Assembly: GCF_000147815.2 (NCBI RefSeq) | Contig: NC_015957.1 | Location: 10,593,108 to 10,657,107, forward strand | Direction: 5' to 3' | DNA: 64,000 nt | Source of the DNA: Streptomyces violaceusniger Tu 4113 | GTDB lineage: Bacteria > Actinomycetota > Actinomycetes > Streptomycetales > Streptomycetaceae | Shown here: positions 1-8,390 of the stretch, one piece after another | How positions within the stretch are numbered: position 1 is the first letter of the stretch | How the letters are laid out: each line of letters opens with the position of its first letter | Program-made: the position numbers and the translations under genes | The notes under the pieces: generated by a model | Seen by the model: the letters and a program-made list of their open reading frames with translations, nothing else | What the model was told of the DNA's origin: nothing | Databases searched by the model: none

Positions 1-333
1 CCAGCTCGGCCCGAGCCGCACGGCCCGTTCCACCAGCCGCAGCCGCAGCTCCGACTTGACCGCCGCACCGGCCCGATGGGCGGCCAGCTCGGTCAGCCAG
101 GAGACGACCGCCCGGCCGACGGCGACCAGCGCCAGCAGCCCCAGCGGGAGCGTCAGCGCCCCCACGTCCTCGCCCCGCTGGAAGGCGCCCACCACGATCT
201 CGGCGATCAGCATCGCCTGCGCGATGACCAGACCCGCTCCGGCCAGGCCCAGCGCCACGGAGGCGGCCAGGAAGAACCGGGTGGCCCGTGCGTACCGCAG
301 CAGCCGGGGGTCGATTGGTTTCACGTGAAACAC
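1..333 (-). CDS. cydD: CydD/CydCD-type ABC exporter, N-terminal part (runs off the window)
   Basis: This is the third gene of the cytochrome bd operon. CydCD is an ABC transporter that exports thiols needed for assembly of the bd oxidase. Only the first 111 codons are present. They encode a hydrophobic first membrane segment (about residues 16-40) followed by the start of the exporter membrane domain. The GTG start lies 13 bases after the cydB stop, and GTG nine bases further in is an alternative. Codons 2-5 (FHVK) are written by a ParB site, so the segregation signal forms the extreme N-terminus of this protein. The ATP-binding domain is outside the window, so assignment rests on position behind cydAB and the membrane-domain sequence. 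Confidence 0.8.
   Translation of the reverse strand, partial: MFHVKPIDPRLLRYARATRFFLAASVALGLAGAGLVIAQAMLIAEIVVGAFQRGEDVGALTLPLGLLALVAVGRAVVSWLTELAAHRAGAAVKSELRLRLVERAVRLGPSW
318..331. promoter_or_regulatory. parS site (ParB binding), perfect
   Basis: The 14-bp palindrome GTTTCACGTGAAAC is the Streptomyces ParB-binding consensus. It overlaps the start of cydD. It is the leftmost of nine perfect copies in this window and the most distant from the predicted origin. Confidence 0.92.
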
Positions 334-346
334 ACCACCCGAAGCA

Positions 347-1348
347 TCAGTGGGCGGCGGGGATGTGCCGGGTACCGATGCGCTTACGGAAGACCCAGTA
401 CGTCCACGCCTGGTAGGCCATGATCAGCGGCATCGTGATCGCCCCGACCCACGTCATGATCTTGAGCGTATAGGGGCTGGAGGCCGCGTTCGCCGCCGTC
501 AGGCTCCACTTCGGGTCCAGCGAGGAGGGCATGACGTCGGGGAAGAGGGCCAGGAAGAGCATCGCGACGGCCGCCGCGATGGCCACCCCGGACAGCCCGA
601 ACGCCCACCCCTCACGCCCCCGCCGGTTCATGACCAGCGCCACGGCGAGCGCCAGGACGGCGATGACGACCGCCACCAGACTGCGGGCGTTCCCCCTGTC
701 GCTCTGCGTCCAGGCCAGGAACGGCACCGTGACCACGACGGTGGCAAGGCCCAGCCCGGTCGCATACCGCCGTGCCCTCGTCCGGATGTCCCCGGACGTC
801 TTGAGCGCGGCGAAGACGGCGCCGTGGAAGGTGAACAGCACCAGCGTGACCGCCCCGCCCAGCAGGGCGTACGGCGTGATCAGGTCCGGCAGACCGCCCG
901 CGTAGTTCCCGTCCCGGCCGATCGGCACCCCGTGCACCAGGTTGGCGAAGATCGCGCCCCAGAGGAACGCGGGCAGCAGCGAGCACCAGAAGATCGCATC
1001 CTCCCAGTTGCGCTGCCAGCGGTCCTCGGGGCGCTTGTGCCGGTACTCGAAGGCGACACCGCGCAGGATCAGGCAGACCAGGATGGCCAGCAGCGGCAGA
1101 TAGAAGCCGCTGAAGAGCGCCGCGTACCAGTCGGGGAAGGCGGCGAAGGTCGCCCCGGCCGCCGTGATCAGCCAGACCTCATTGCCGTCCCACACCGGTC
1201 CGATCGTGTTGATCAGGACCCGGCGCTCGGTGCGGTCGCGGGCGAGCAGCTTGGTCAGCACGCCGATGCCGAAGTCGAAGCCCTCCAGGAAGAAGTAGCC
1301 CGTCCACAGGAAGGCGATCAGCAGAAACCAGAAGTCGTGAAGGTTCAT
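347..1348 (-). CDS. cydB: cytochrome bd ubiquinol/menaquinol oxidase subunit II
   Basis: CydB is the second integral membrane subunit of cytochrome bd oxidase, a high-affinity terminal oxidase used when oxygen is low. The 333-residue product has the family N-terminus (LHDFWFLLIAFLWTGYFFLEGFDFGIG) shown at residues 3-29, with the GFDFG motif, the WDGNEVWLI motif near residue 53, and about eight to nine hydrophobic segments. Length is normal. The ATG has a GGAGAG ribosome site, begins 15 bases after cydA, and is followed closely by cydD, so the three are one operon. Confidence 0.95.
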   Translation of the reverse strand: MNLHDFWFLLIAFLWTGYFFLEGFDFGIGVLTKLLARDRTERRVLINTIGPVWDGNEVWLITAAGATFAAFPDWYAALFSGFYLPLLAILVCLILRGVAFEYRHKRPEDRWQRNWEDAIFWCSLLPAFLWGAIFANLVHGVPIGRDGNYAGGLPDLITPYALLGGAVTLVLFTFHGAVFAALKTSGDIRTRARRYATGLGLATVVVTVPFLAWTQSDRGNARSLVAVVIAVLALAVALVMNRRGREGWAFGLSGVAIAAAVAMLFLALFPDVMPSSLDPKWSLTAANAASSPYTLKIMTWVGAITMPLIMAYQAWTYWVFRKRIGTRHIPAAH

Positions 1349-1363
1349 GATTCTCTCCGGCCG

Positions 1364-2971
1364 TCAGTACGCGAAGGTCAGCGGCTTGTCGGCGTCCTCG
1401 TCCTCGGCGGCGGCCCCGCCGTCCGGACTGCCCGGACCGCCCGGACCGCCCGAGGGCAGCCGCAGCTTCGGGTCCTTGGCCGGCGGCTTCTCGTCGGTGT
1501 CCGGTCCGGCCTTGGCGTACTTGGTCAGCAGCCGCACCTCGATCACCGCGAGCACCCCGTACAGCAGCGTGAAGACACCGAGGGAGATCAGCACCTCGGT
1601 CTGGCCGACCCCGGGGGAGACCGCGTCGGCGGTCTTCATCAGCCCGTAGACCGCCCAGGGCTGCCGGCCCATCTCGGTGAAGATCCAGCCGAAGGAGTTG
1701 GCGATCAGCGGGAAGCCCATGGTGAGGATGCCGATCCGCCAGGACCAGGTGGACAGCAGCGGGCTCATCTCGCGCTTCTTGGTGAGCATGAGCCGGGGCA
1801 CCTCGTCCTCGCCGGTGCGGAAGGCGGGTGCCAGCCACCGCTTGCGCCGGGTCGTCCACAGCCCGATCAGCCCGGCGACGAACGAGGTCATGCCGAAGCC
1901 GATCATCAGCCGGAAGCCCCAGAAGGTCATGAAGATGCTGGGGATGTAGTCATCGGGCTGACCGCCGTAGGCGTCGGCCTCCCGCTGGGCGATGTCATTG
2001 ATCCCGGGGACGGCATCGCTGAAGTTGCTGTGCGCCAGGAAGGAGAGCGCGGCGGGGACCTCCAGCTCGACGCTGTTGTGGCCCTTGCTGACATCGCCGA
2101 CGGCGAAGATCGAGAAGGGCGCGGGCGCCTGGGTGTCCCACAGCGCCTCGGCCGCCGCCATCTTCATCGGCTGCTGTTCGAACATCACCTTGCCGAGCTG
2201 GTCACCGCTGAGCGCCGTGCCGATCCCCGCGATGACCGCGACGACCAGGCCCACCCGCAGCGAGGCCCGCATCGCCCCGATCTGCTTCTTCCGCTGCTCG
2301 CCCAGCTCCTCGCCACGCTCCCGGCGGCGCTTGGCCCGCAGCAGATGGAAGGAGGAGATGCCGATGATGAAGGCGGCGCCGGTGAGGAAGGCCGCGGTCA
2401 GGGTGTGGAAGACCACGACGAGGGTGGTGTTCTGGGTCAGCACCGCCCAGATGTCGGTGAGCTGGGCCTTTCCGGTGGCCTTGTCGATGGTGTAGCCGGT
2501 CGGATGCTGCATCCAGGAGTTGGCGGCCAGGATGAAGTACGACGAGAGGATCGTGCCGATCGAGACGATCCAGATGCAGGCGCAGTGGATCTTCTTGGGC
2601 AGCTTGTCCCAGCCGAAGATCCACAGACCTATGAAGGTGGACTCGAAGAAGAAGGCCAGCAGGGCCTCCATCGCGAGCGGGGCACCGAAGACATCACCGA
2701 CGAAGCGGGAGTAGTCCGACCAGTTCATACCGAACTGGAACTCCTGCACGATGCCGGTGACCACACCCATCGCGATGTTGATCAGGAAGAGCTTGCCCCA
2801 GAACTTGGTGGCGTGGAAGTACTTCTCCTTGCCCGTGCGGACCCAGGCGGTCTCCAGACCCGCCGTGATGGCGGCGAGAGAGATCGTCAGTGGCACGAAG
2901 AGGAAGTGGTAGACGGTTGTGATGCCGAACTGCCATCGGGCCAGCGTCTCCGGCGCCAGAGCCAGATTCAC
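1364..2971 (-). CDS. cydA: cytochrome bd ubiquinol/menaquinol oxidase subunit I
   Basis: CydA carries the hemes and quinol-oxidising site of cytochrome bd oxidase in the membrane. The 535-residue product begins with the family pattern RWQFGITTVYHF. His22 in that pattern corresponds to the conserved axial heme ligand near the N-terminus, and the GRQPW motif lies about three-quarters along. A charged, Pro/Gly-rich tail is typical of actinomycete CydA. The GTG start has AAGGAG seven bases upstream. It is the first gene of cydA-cydB-cydD and lies about 40 bp downstream of a Rex-type operator, so expression is expected to rise when NADH/NAD+ is high. Confidence 0.96.
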   Translation of the reverse strand: MNLALAPETLARWQFGITTVYHFLFVPLTISLAAITAGLETAWVRTGKEKYFHATKFWGKLFLINIAMGVVTGIVQEFQFGMNWSDYSRFVGDVFGAPLAMEALLAFFFESTFIGLWIFGWDKLPKKIHCACIWIVSIGTILSSYFILAANSWMQHPTGYTIDKATGKAQLTDIWAVLTQNTTLVVVFHTLTAAFLTGAAFIIGISSFHLLRAKRRRERGEELGEQRKKQIGAMRASLRVGLVVAVIAGIGTALSGDQLGKVMFEQQPMKMAAAEALWDTQAPAPFSIFAVGDVSKGHNSVELEVPAALSFLAHSNFSDAVPGINDIAQREADAYGGQPDDYIPSIFMTFWGFRLMIGFGMTSFVAGLIGLWTTRRKRWLAPAFRTGEDEVPRLMLTKKREMSPLLSTWSWRIGILTMGFPLIANSFGWIFTEMGRQPWAVYGLMKTADAVSPGVGQTEVLISLGVFTLLYGVLAVIEVRLLTKYAKAGPDTDEKPPAKDPKLRLPSGGPGGPGSPDGGAAAEDEDADKPLTFAY

Positions 2972-3010
2972 CTGAATCTCTCCTTACGGTCGTGCCTGCC
3001 CGCGAAACGA

Positions 3011-3038
3011 GCTTGTGAACGTATTCACATTCACAAGC
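3011..3038. promoter_or_regulatory. Rex operator upstream of cydA
   Basis: TGTGAACGTATTCACA at 3014-3029 fits the Rex operator TGTGAAC-NNN-TTCACA known upstream of Streptomyces cydA. A second dyad overlaps it: GCTTGTGAA at 3011-3019 is mirrored by TTCACAAGC at 3030-3038. Rex is a redox-sensing repressor that leaves DNA when NADH rises. Two registers of the same half-site suggest one high-affinity site with flexible binding or two overlapping sites. Confidence 0.88.
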
Positions 3039-3059
3039 AATGATACGCACATGGCTTCG

Positions 3060-3086
3060 CCCCCTCCCACAGGGGGTGGGAGGGGG
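3060..3086 (-). terminator. strong hairpin downstream of the aminotransferase gene
   Basis: An 11-bp perfect stem (CCCCCTCCCAC with GTGGGAGGGGG) closes a five-base loop. It lies about 80 bp past the stop of the leftward aminotransferase gene and just before the cydA regulatory region, so it probably insulates the two. There is no T-run, which is common for actinomycete terminators. Confidence 0.55.
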
Positions 3087-3168
3087 CGAATGGGGCACGT
3101 CCGGGTATGCTGCGCACCTTACGGAGGGGCCGATGGGCCCCTTGTGCGCCCAGGGGCTCAGGCGGGGC

Positions 3169-4248
3169 TCACAGCTCCTTGCGGAACTCCTCCGCGGTCC
3201 GCAGGAAGATCTCGTTCGCCTCGCGCTCGCCGATCGTCACCCGCACCCCCTCGCCCGGGAACGGACGGATCACCACGCCCGCCGCCTCGCACACCGCCGC
3301 GAAGTCGAGCGTGCGCTCCCCCAGCCGCAGCCAGACGAAGTTCGCCTGGCAGTCCGGGACCGTCCACCCCTGGGCGGTCAGCGCCTCCCACACCCGGCCC
3401 CGCTCGGTGACCAGTGCGTCCACCCGCTCCCGCAGCGCGTCCTCGCTGCGCAGCGAGGCCACCGCCGCGTCCTGGGCGAGCTGGCTGACGCCGAACGGCA
3501 CCGCGGTCTTGCGCAGCGCCGCCGCCACCGGCTCATGGGCGATCGCGAAGCCGACCCGCAGCCCGGCCAGGCCGTACGCCTTGGAGAAGGTGCGCAGCAC
3601 GCAGACGTTCGGCCGGTCGCGGTAGAGGTCGACGCCGTTGGGGACCCGCTCGTCCCGGATGAACTCGTTGTACGCCTCGTCCAGCACCACCAGCACATCG
3701 GACGGCACCCGGTCCAGGAACCGCTCCAGCTCGGCCCGGCGCACGACGGTGCTGGTCGGATTGTTGGGGTTACAGACGAAAATCAGCCGGGTGCGGTCGG
3801 TGATCGCGTCGGCCATCGCGTCCAGATCGTGGACCTCGGCATCGGTCAGCGGAACCTGTACCGAGGTCGCGCCCGCGATCTGAGTGATGATCGGATATGC
3901 CTCGAAGGACCGCCAGGCGTAGATCACCTCATCGCCCGGACCCGCCGTGGACTGGACCAGCTGCTGGGCCATGCCGACCGAACCGGTTCCGGTGGCCAGA
4001 TGCTCCAGCGGCACCTCGAAGCGCTCCGCGAGCTCGGCGATCAGCGCGGTGCAGGCGAGGTCCGGATAGCGGTTCAAGGACGCGGCGGCGTCCGCCACGG
4101 TCTCCAGCACCCCGGCCAGCGGCGGATAAGGGTTCTCGTTGGAAGACAGCTTGAAGGCCAGGGGACCCCCCGTGGCGGCCGGCTTGCCGGGCTTGTACGT
4201 CGGAACGCCGTCCAGCGCGGCACGCAGCTTGGGGCTCTTCTCGGTCAC
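3169..4248 (-). CDS. hisC: histidinol-phosphate-type (HisC-like) aminotransferase
   Basis: This is a class I/II PLP aminotransferase, acting in the cytosol on histidinol phosphate or aromatic amino acids. Visible motifs are SSNENPY near the N-terminus, NPNNPT for cofactor binding, YNEF, and [14 protein letters not shown] with the Schiff-base lysine. The 359-residue length is normal. The GTG start at 4248 has AGGAGG seven bases upstream and is preferred over an in-frame start 22 codons earlier. It stands alone, not in a his operon. Streptomyces also carries hisC in the his cluster, so this copy may be a second HisC or a phenylalanine/tyrosine aminotransferase. Confidence 0.88.
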   Translation of the reverse strand: MTEKSPKLRAALDGVPTYKPGKPAATGGPLAFKLSSNENPYPPLAGVLETVADAAASLNRYPDLACTALIAELAERFEVPLEHLATGTGSVGMAQQLVQSTAGPGDEVIYAWRSFEAYPIITQIAGATSVQVPLTDAEVHDLDAMADAITDRTRLIFVCNPNNPTSTVVRRAELERFLDRVPSDVLVVLDEAYNEFIRDERVPNGVDLYRDRPNVCVLRTFSKAYGLAGLRVGFAIAHEPVAAALRKTAVPFGVSQLAQDAAVASLRSEDALRERVDALVTERGRVWEALTAQGWTVPDCQANFVWLRLGERTLDFAAVCEAAGVVIRPFPGEGVRVTIGEREANEIFLRTAEEFRKEL

Positions 4249-4338
4249 CGACAGTCCTCCTCGACCCATCCTGTCCCGGACCGTGTACAGCGTTCGCACA
4301 CGGCAATACTGCACACCTTATGAGGATTCCCCCGTCTC

Positions 4339-4401
4339 GCGTACCCGCCGGGCGCCGCCGCGTACCCGCCCCCGGCGCCCGCGTACCCACCGGGGGGAGC
4401 G
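4339..4401. repeat. three 21-bp tandem repeats in the 4249-4653 intergenic stretch
   Basis: Three head-to-tail 21-bp units each begin GCGTACCC(G/A)CC, at 4339, 4360 and 4381. They lie between the divergent aminotransferase and LacI genes. The rest of this 405-bp stretch holds no convincing gene. A short ATG frame at 4578 has a good GAGGGGGG site but runs into the LacI gene in another frame. Confidence 0.7.
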
Positions 4402-4653
4402 CCCCGCTTTTCCGCGCGCGCCGGTGGCGAGCGCCGTGGCGCGCATCACCCGTGCAGGTGAGTTGAGACCTCTTCGAGACATGTATCAATCAGTAGGCGT
4501 GGATATGCCAGGGGCGACCAGAGGCCCGGTAGATCCCCCAACTGGCTTCACTTCCAAGGGAATTGAGGGGGGCGTTCATGCAGAAACGTGCCTTCCGAAT
4601 ACCGATGGCGGAATCGCGTAACCCTCCCACCCGAGCCCTACTATCGGCTGGCC

Positions 4654-5754
4654 ATGACAGCAGCAGGGAAGCACCAGGTGAGCCGGTCGGCCGGCCGCCG
4701 GTTAGGGCGGGCGGGCATCCGGGATGTGGCCGCCGCCGCCGGGGTCTCGATCACGACCGTCTCCGACGCGCTCAACGGCAAGGGCCGGCTCCCGGAGGCC
4801 ACCCGCCGCCATGTTCGCGAGGTCGCCGAGCGGCTGGGCTACCGCCCGTCCGCAGCGGCCCGCACCCTCCGTACCGGCAAGTCCGGCCTCATCGGCCTGA
4901 CCGTGACCACGTACGGGGATGAACCTTTCACCTTCACCGAGTTCGCCTACTTCGCCGAGATGGCGCGAGCCGCCACCTCCGCCGCGCTGGCCCGCGGCTA
5001 CGCCCTCGTCATCCTCCCCGCCACCTCCCGCCACGACGTGTGGTCCAACGTCGCCCTCGACGGCACCGTGGTGATCGACCCCTCCGACCACGATCCGGTC
5101 GTCACCGAGCTCTTACACCAGGGCATCCCCGTGGTCAGCGACGGCCGCCCGGCCGGCGCCCTCCCCGTCACCGCCTGGGTCGACAACGACCACGAGGCGG
5201 CGGTGATCGGACTGCTCGACCATCTCGCCGAGGCCGGCGCCCGCCGGATCGGACTGCTCACCGGGACGTCCACCGACACCTACACCCGACTGTCCACCAC
5301 GGCGTATCTGCGGTGGTGCGAACGCGTGGGACAGGATCCGGTCTATGAGGCGTACCCGGCCCACGACCCTTGTGCCGGTGCCGTCGCCGCCGACCGGCTG
5401 CTCGCCCGCCCCGACCGCCCCGACGCGGTCTACGGCCTCTTCGACCCCAACGGCACCGATCTGCTCGCCGCCGCCCGCCGCTACGGACTGCGCGTCCCGG
5501 ACGATCTGCTGCTGGTGTGCTGCAGCGAATCGACCGTCTACCGCAGCACCGAGCCGCCCATCACGACCCTCTCACTCAAACCCCGCCGGATCGGCACGGC
5601 GGTCGTACAGTTGCTCATCGACGCCATCGAGGGCCTTGATACCGACCACCCCGTCGAGCAGGTCATACCCACCGAATTGATCGTGCGGACGTCGTCACAG
5701 CGCCGTCCGCCGCGTACGACGGTCAGCGCCCCGCGCAGCCGTGCCGGAGGCTGA
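4654..5754 (+). CDS. LacI-family transcriptional regulator containing a TTA codon
   Basis: The 366-residue protein has a LacI helix-turn-helix (IRDVAAAAGVSITTVSDALNG, about residues 23-43), the hinge pattern RLGYRPSAAARTLRTG, and a periplasmic-binding-like sensor domain to the C-terminus. Its ligand cannot be told from sequence. The ATG lacks a Shine-Dalgarno sequence, but TACTAT lies at about 4639-4644, so the transcript may be leaderless. Codon 154 is TTA, which needs the bldA tRNA in Streptomyces. No adjacent sugar transporter or glycosidase suggests the target. Confidence 0.88.
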   Translation: MTAAGKHQVSRSAGRRLGRAGIRDVAAAAGVSITTVSDALNGKGRLPEATRRHVREVAERLGYRPSAAARTLRTGKSGLIGLTVTTYGDEPFTFTEFAYFAEMARAATSAALARGYALVILPATSRHDVWSNVALDGTVVIDPSDHDPVVTELLHQGIPVVSDGRPAGALPVTAWVDNDHEAAVIGLLDHLAEAGARRIGLLTGTSTDTYTRLSTTAYLRWCERVGQDPVYEAYPAHDPCAGAVAADRLLARPDRPDAVYGLFDPNGTDLLAAARRYGLRVPDDLLLVCCSESTVYRSTEPPITTLSLKPRRIGTAVVQLLIDAIEGLDTDHPVEQVIPTELIVRTSSQRRPPRTTVSAPRSRAGG

Positions 5755-5985
5755 CCTGAGGGCGACTCAAGGATGACCCGAGGAGGACCTGAGTCCAATG
5801 GGCTTCCCCTACCGGGCCAATCCGGGATAAAAGTCCGACCAAGCAGGAGCGAGCACCGATTGACGGCACCCTGGTGCGTCACAAGCCCTCACGGTCATTC
5901 CTATGATGGGCGGACGACACCGCGGACCGCCGTCGACCAGGCAAGGTCCACAAGGTGGGACGGCGGCGTGATGGTGGAGGGGTCG

Positions 5986-7248
5986 ATGACTCAGGGGGCC
6001 GGTCTGGAAGCCACGGCAGGGACCACGGCTGCGATCCCACCCGTGCCCGCGTACGGGGTGCCCACCCCGCCCGTGCCCGCGTACGGGGCGTTCACCCCGC
6101 CCAGCATGGGCGCGCCCGGAGCCGTACCGCCCGGGCCCGCGCCCGCGGCGCCGGGCCCCGCCGCGCCCGTGCCGGCGGCTCCTGGGGCGCCGGTTCCAGG
6201 GGTGCCCGCACCGGGGGTGCCCGCACCAGGGGCTCCGGCTCCTGAAGCGCCGCCCGCGCCCGCCACGCCGCCGCCCGCCGAGTACACCCCGACCGAGCGG
6301 CTCCCGGTCCTGGGCCCCGGGCACACCATCCCGGACACCCCGCTCGTCCCGCCGCAGGACCGCCCCACCGTCGCGCTCACCTCGCTGCCCGAGCCCGAGC
6401 ACGGCCCGCTCGCCGAGGACGAGGGGCCCGGCCCGCTGTACGTCGTGGGCGATGTCCACGGCTACCACGACGAGCTGCGCGAGGCGCTCGCCGCCGAGGG
6501 CCTGATCGACCCGAAGGGCAATTGGGCCGCGGGCAACGCCCGGTTGTGGTTCCTCGGCGACTTCACCGACCGCGGTCCGGACGGCATCGGGGTCATCGAC
6601 CTGGTCATGCAGCTCTCCGCCGAGGCCGCGGCCGCGGGTGGCTACTGCAAGGCGCTGATGGGCAATCACGAGCTGCTGCTGATCGGCGCCAAGCGGTTCG
6701 GCGACACGCCCGTCAACTCCGGTGCCGGAACCGCCTCCTTCCAGGCCGCCTGGCTGCTCAACGGCGGCCAGCGCAGCGATATGGAGCGGCTCGAGGACCA
6801 CCACCTCCAGTGGATGTCCCGGCTGGACGCGATGGCGGAGGAGGACGGGCATCTGCTGGTCCACTCCGACACCACCGCCTATCTGGATTACGGCGACTCG
6901 ATCGAGGCCGTCAACGACACCGTCACCGAGACGCTGCAGCGCAGCGACGCCGACGAGTGCTGGGACCTGTTCCGCAAGTTCACCAAGCGGTTCGCCTTCC
7001 GCGACGAGGACGCCGGGCCCATGGCGGCCCGCGAATTGCTCGACACCTACGGCGGGGAGCGCATCGTCCACGGCCACAGCCCCATCCCGTATCTGCTGGG
7101 CGAGGTCGGCTCCGAGGACGGCGAGGACGGCGGCACACCCGCCGTCGAGGGACCGCATGTCTACGCGGACAATCTCGCCGTGGCCATGGACGGCGGCGTC
7201 ACCATGGCCGGAAAACTGCTGGTCGTTCAACTTCCCCTGGCCGGCTGA
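5986..7248 (+). CDS. calcineurin-like metallophosphoesterase with Pro/Ala-rich N-terminus
   Basis: The C-terminal two-thirds is a metallophosphoesterase: GDVHGY, GDFTDRGPDG, GNHE, LLVHSD and GHSPIPY provide the two-metal ligands of the PPP/MPP family. The first 130 residues or so are a low-complexity P/A/G tail, with VPAYG appearing in tandem near its start. Such serine/threonine-phosphatase-like enzymes are common in Streptomyces, but the substrate here is unknown. ATG at 5986 is preferred because GGAGG lies five bases upstream; ATG at 5971 or GTG at 5968 are alternatives. The 231 bp before it holds no gene. Confidence 0.85.
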   Translation: MTQGAGLEATAGTTAAIPPVPAYGVPTPPVPAYGAFTPPSMGAPGAVPPGPAPAAPGPAAPVPAAPGAPVPGVPAPGVPAPGAPAPEAPPAPATPPPAEYTPTERLPVLGPGHTIPDTPLVPPQDRPTVALTSLPEPEHGPLAEDEGPGPLYVVGDVHGYHDELREALAAEGLIDPKGNWAAGNARLWFLGDFTDRGPDGIGVIDLVMQLSAEAAAAGGYCKALMGNHELLLIGAKRFGDTPVNSGAGTASFQAAWLLNGGQRSDMERLEDHHLQWMSRLDAMAEEDGHLLVHSDTTAYLDYGDSIEAVNDTVTETLQRSDADECWDLFRKFTKRFAFRDEDAGPMAARELLDTYGGERIVHGHSPIPYLLGEVGSEDGEDGGTPAVEGPHVYADNLAVAMDGGVTMAGKLLVVQLPLAG

Positions 7249-7438
7249 GGGTTCAGCGGACGCTGCTCGGGGCAGATAGGGAGCTTCACCGGCGCGGGAG
7301 CAATTCGCGAAACTTGCTGTCACCCCGCGCCGGATCGGCTCTACCATCGGCTTATCCGTCGCAGGCTCTCCTCCGTTTCCGCCCGACTGCCCGGCGCAAG
7401 CCGGCGTCACGGCCCTACGGAGCATCGGGGGATGCACC

Positions 7439-8287
7439 ATGAAAAGCGCTCCGCACCTGCTGACCGAGGACCGCCCGGAGTTCGAGCGGGTTCTCGACGA
7501 GGCACTGCGCACCGCCGACCATCGCCCGGACCTCACCGGTGTCGGGCAGCGGCTCACAGCCGAGCAGTTGCGCACGATGGCACTCGGCGCCTCGGCCGCG
7601 ATAGCGGCATGCGCGGCCGCCGAATATCAGGACTACCGCGAAACTCGCGCCAAACTGCGCGAGCCCGCGCCGCTCTTCCCGCTCGCCGGGGATGTGAGCG
7701 AGCGCGAGCACCCGGACGGCACGGTGGGGCTCGCCGGCGCGATGCAGGACGCCGCGGGGGCCGGGCTCGTCGCCATGCTCGCGGTCCTGGCGCCGGTGCT
7801 CGCCGGAACCGCCGCGATCATCTTCCTCATCGTCGGCTACGTCCTCAACGTGCTCGACCCTGCCCCCTCCATCGCCCAGCCGATGGTCACCGCGGGTTGG
7901 TTCTTCGCCGCGCTGACCGCCGCGGGCATCCTGATCGCCGCCGTCGGACTGCTCCTGACCGCCCTGCGCAACGGCTCCAGCGCGATCCGGGGCGAGGCGC
8001 GCAGCGAGCAGCTCGAGGAGGTGGACCGCGCCAGAGAGGTCTGGCGTCAGGCCCTGCTGGAGCGCGGCATCCTGCCGTTCCTCCGCGAGGCCCTGGCCAA
8101 CCCCTCGGCCCCGTCCCCCTCCGCCTACGTCCCGATCAACCCCGAAACGGTCAGCCGCACCCCGCACCTCGGCTACAGCCGCCCCGGCTTCAGCACCGAC
8201 GGCGAAGGCCCCAAGGCCCGCCCCCGCTACAGCAGCCCGGACTTCACCAGCCCCGATTACGGCGGGCCGGAGCACCAGCCGGACTAA
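7439..8287 (+). CDS. conserved hypothetical membrane protein
   Basis: I do not recognise a named family. The 282-residue protein has an acidic N-terminal part, a short hydrophobic stretch near residues 48-62, and a clear two-helix membrane region (about 112-140 and 152-178). A helical charged linker and a disordered tail rich in Pro, Ser, Tyr and Gly follow. The tail has repeated aromatic/Pro patterns (YSRPGF, YSSPDF, YGGP). It is flanked by 190 bp and 103 bp non-coding gaps and appears to be a single-gene unit. Function is unknown. Confidence 0.75.
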   Translation: MKSAPHLLTEDRPEFERVLDEALRTADHRPDLTGVGQRLTAEQLRTMALGASAAIAACAAAEYQDYRETRAKLREPAPLFPLAGDVSEREHPDGTVGLAGAMQDAAGAGLVAMLAVLAPVLAGTAAIIFLIVGYVLNVLDPAPSIAQPMVTAGWFFAALTAAGILIAAVGLLLTALRNGSSAIRGEARSEQLEEVDRAREVWRQALLERGILPFLREALANPSAPSPSAYVPINPETVSRTPHLGYSRPGFSTDGEGPKARPRYSSPDFTSPDYGGPEHQPD

Positions 8288-8390
8288 CCCGCGTCCGGGG
8301 CCGCCCCGGGGTCACTCCGGGCACGCGTGAGGGTGCACGTGGGGTCATCCCGGATGGCGGGGCACGGCTGCCTCGACAGCATGACTGACC

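Noticed and set aside
350..3043. Long plus-strand open frame opposite cydA-cydB
   Set aside because: It is the GC-rich complementary-strand shadow of cydAB: composition is dominated by Arg, Gly, Asp and Gln, and no domain is visible.
4578..4922. ATG frame with a strong ribosome site before the LacI gene
   Set aside because: Its sequence becomes an Arg/Pro/Gly-rich shadow when it enters the LacI HTH in another frame. A leader peptide with translation past the LacI start seems unlikely, though the site is noted.
5809..7575. 588-residue minus-strand frame opposite the metallophosphoesterase
   Set aside because: The plus-strand frame has clear metallophosphoesterase motifs. The opposite frame has none and spans non-coding DNA.
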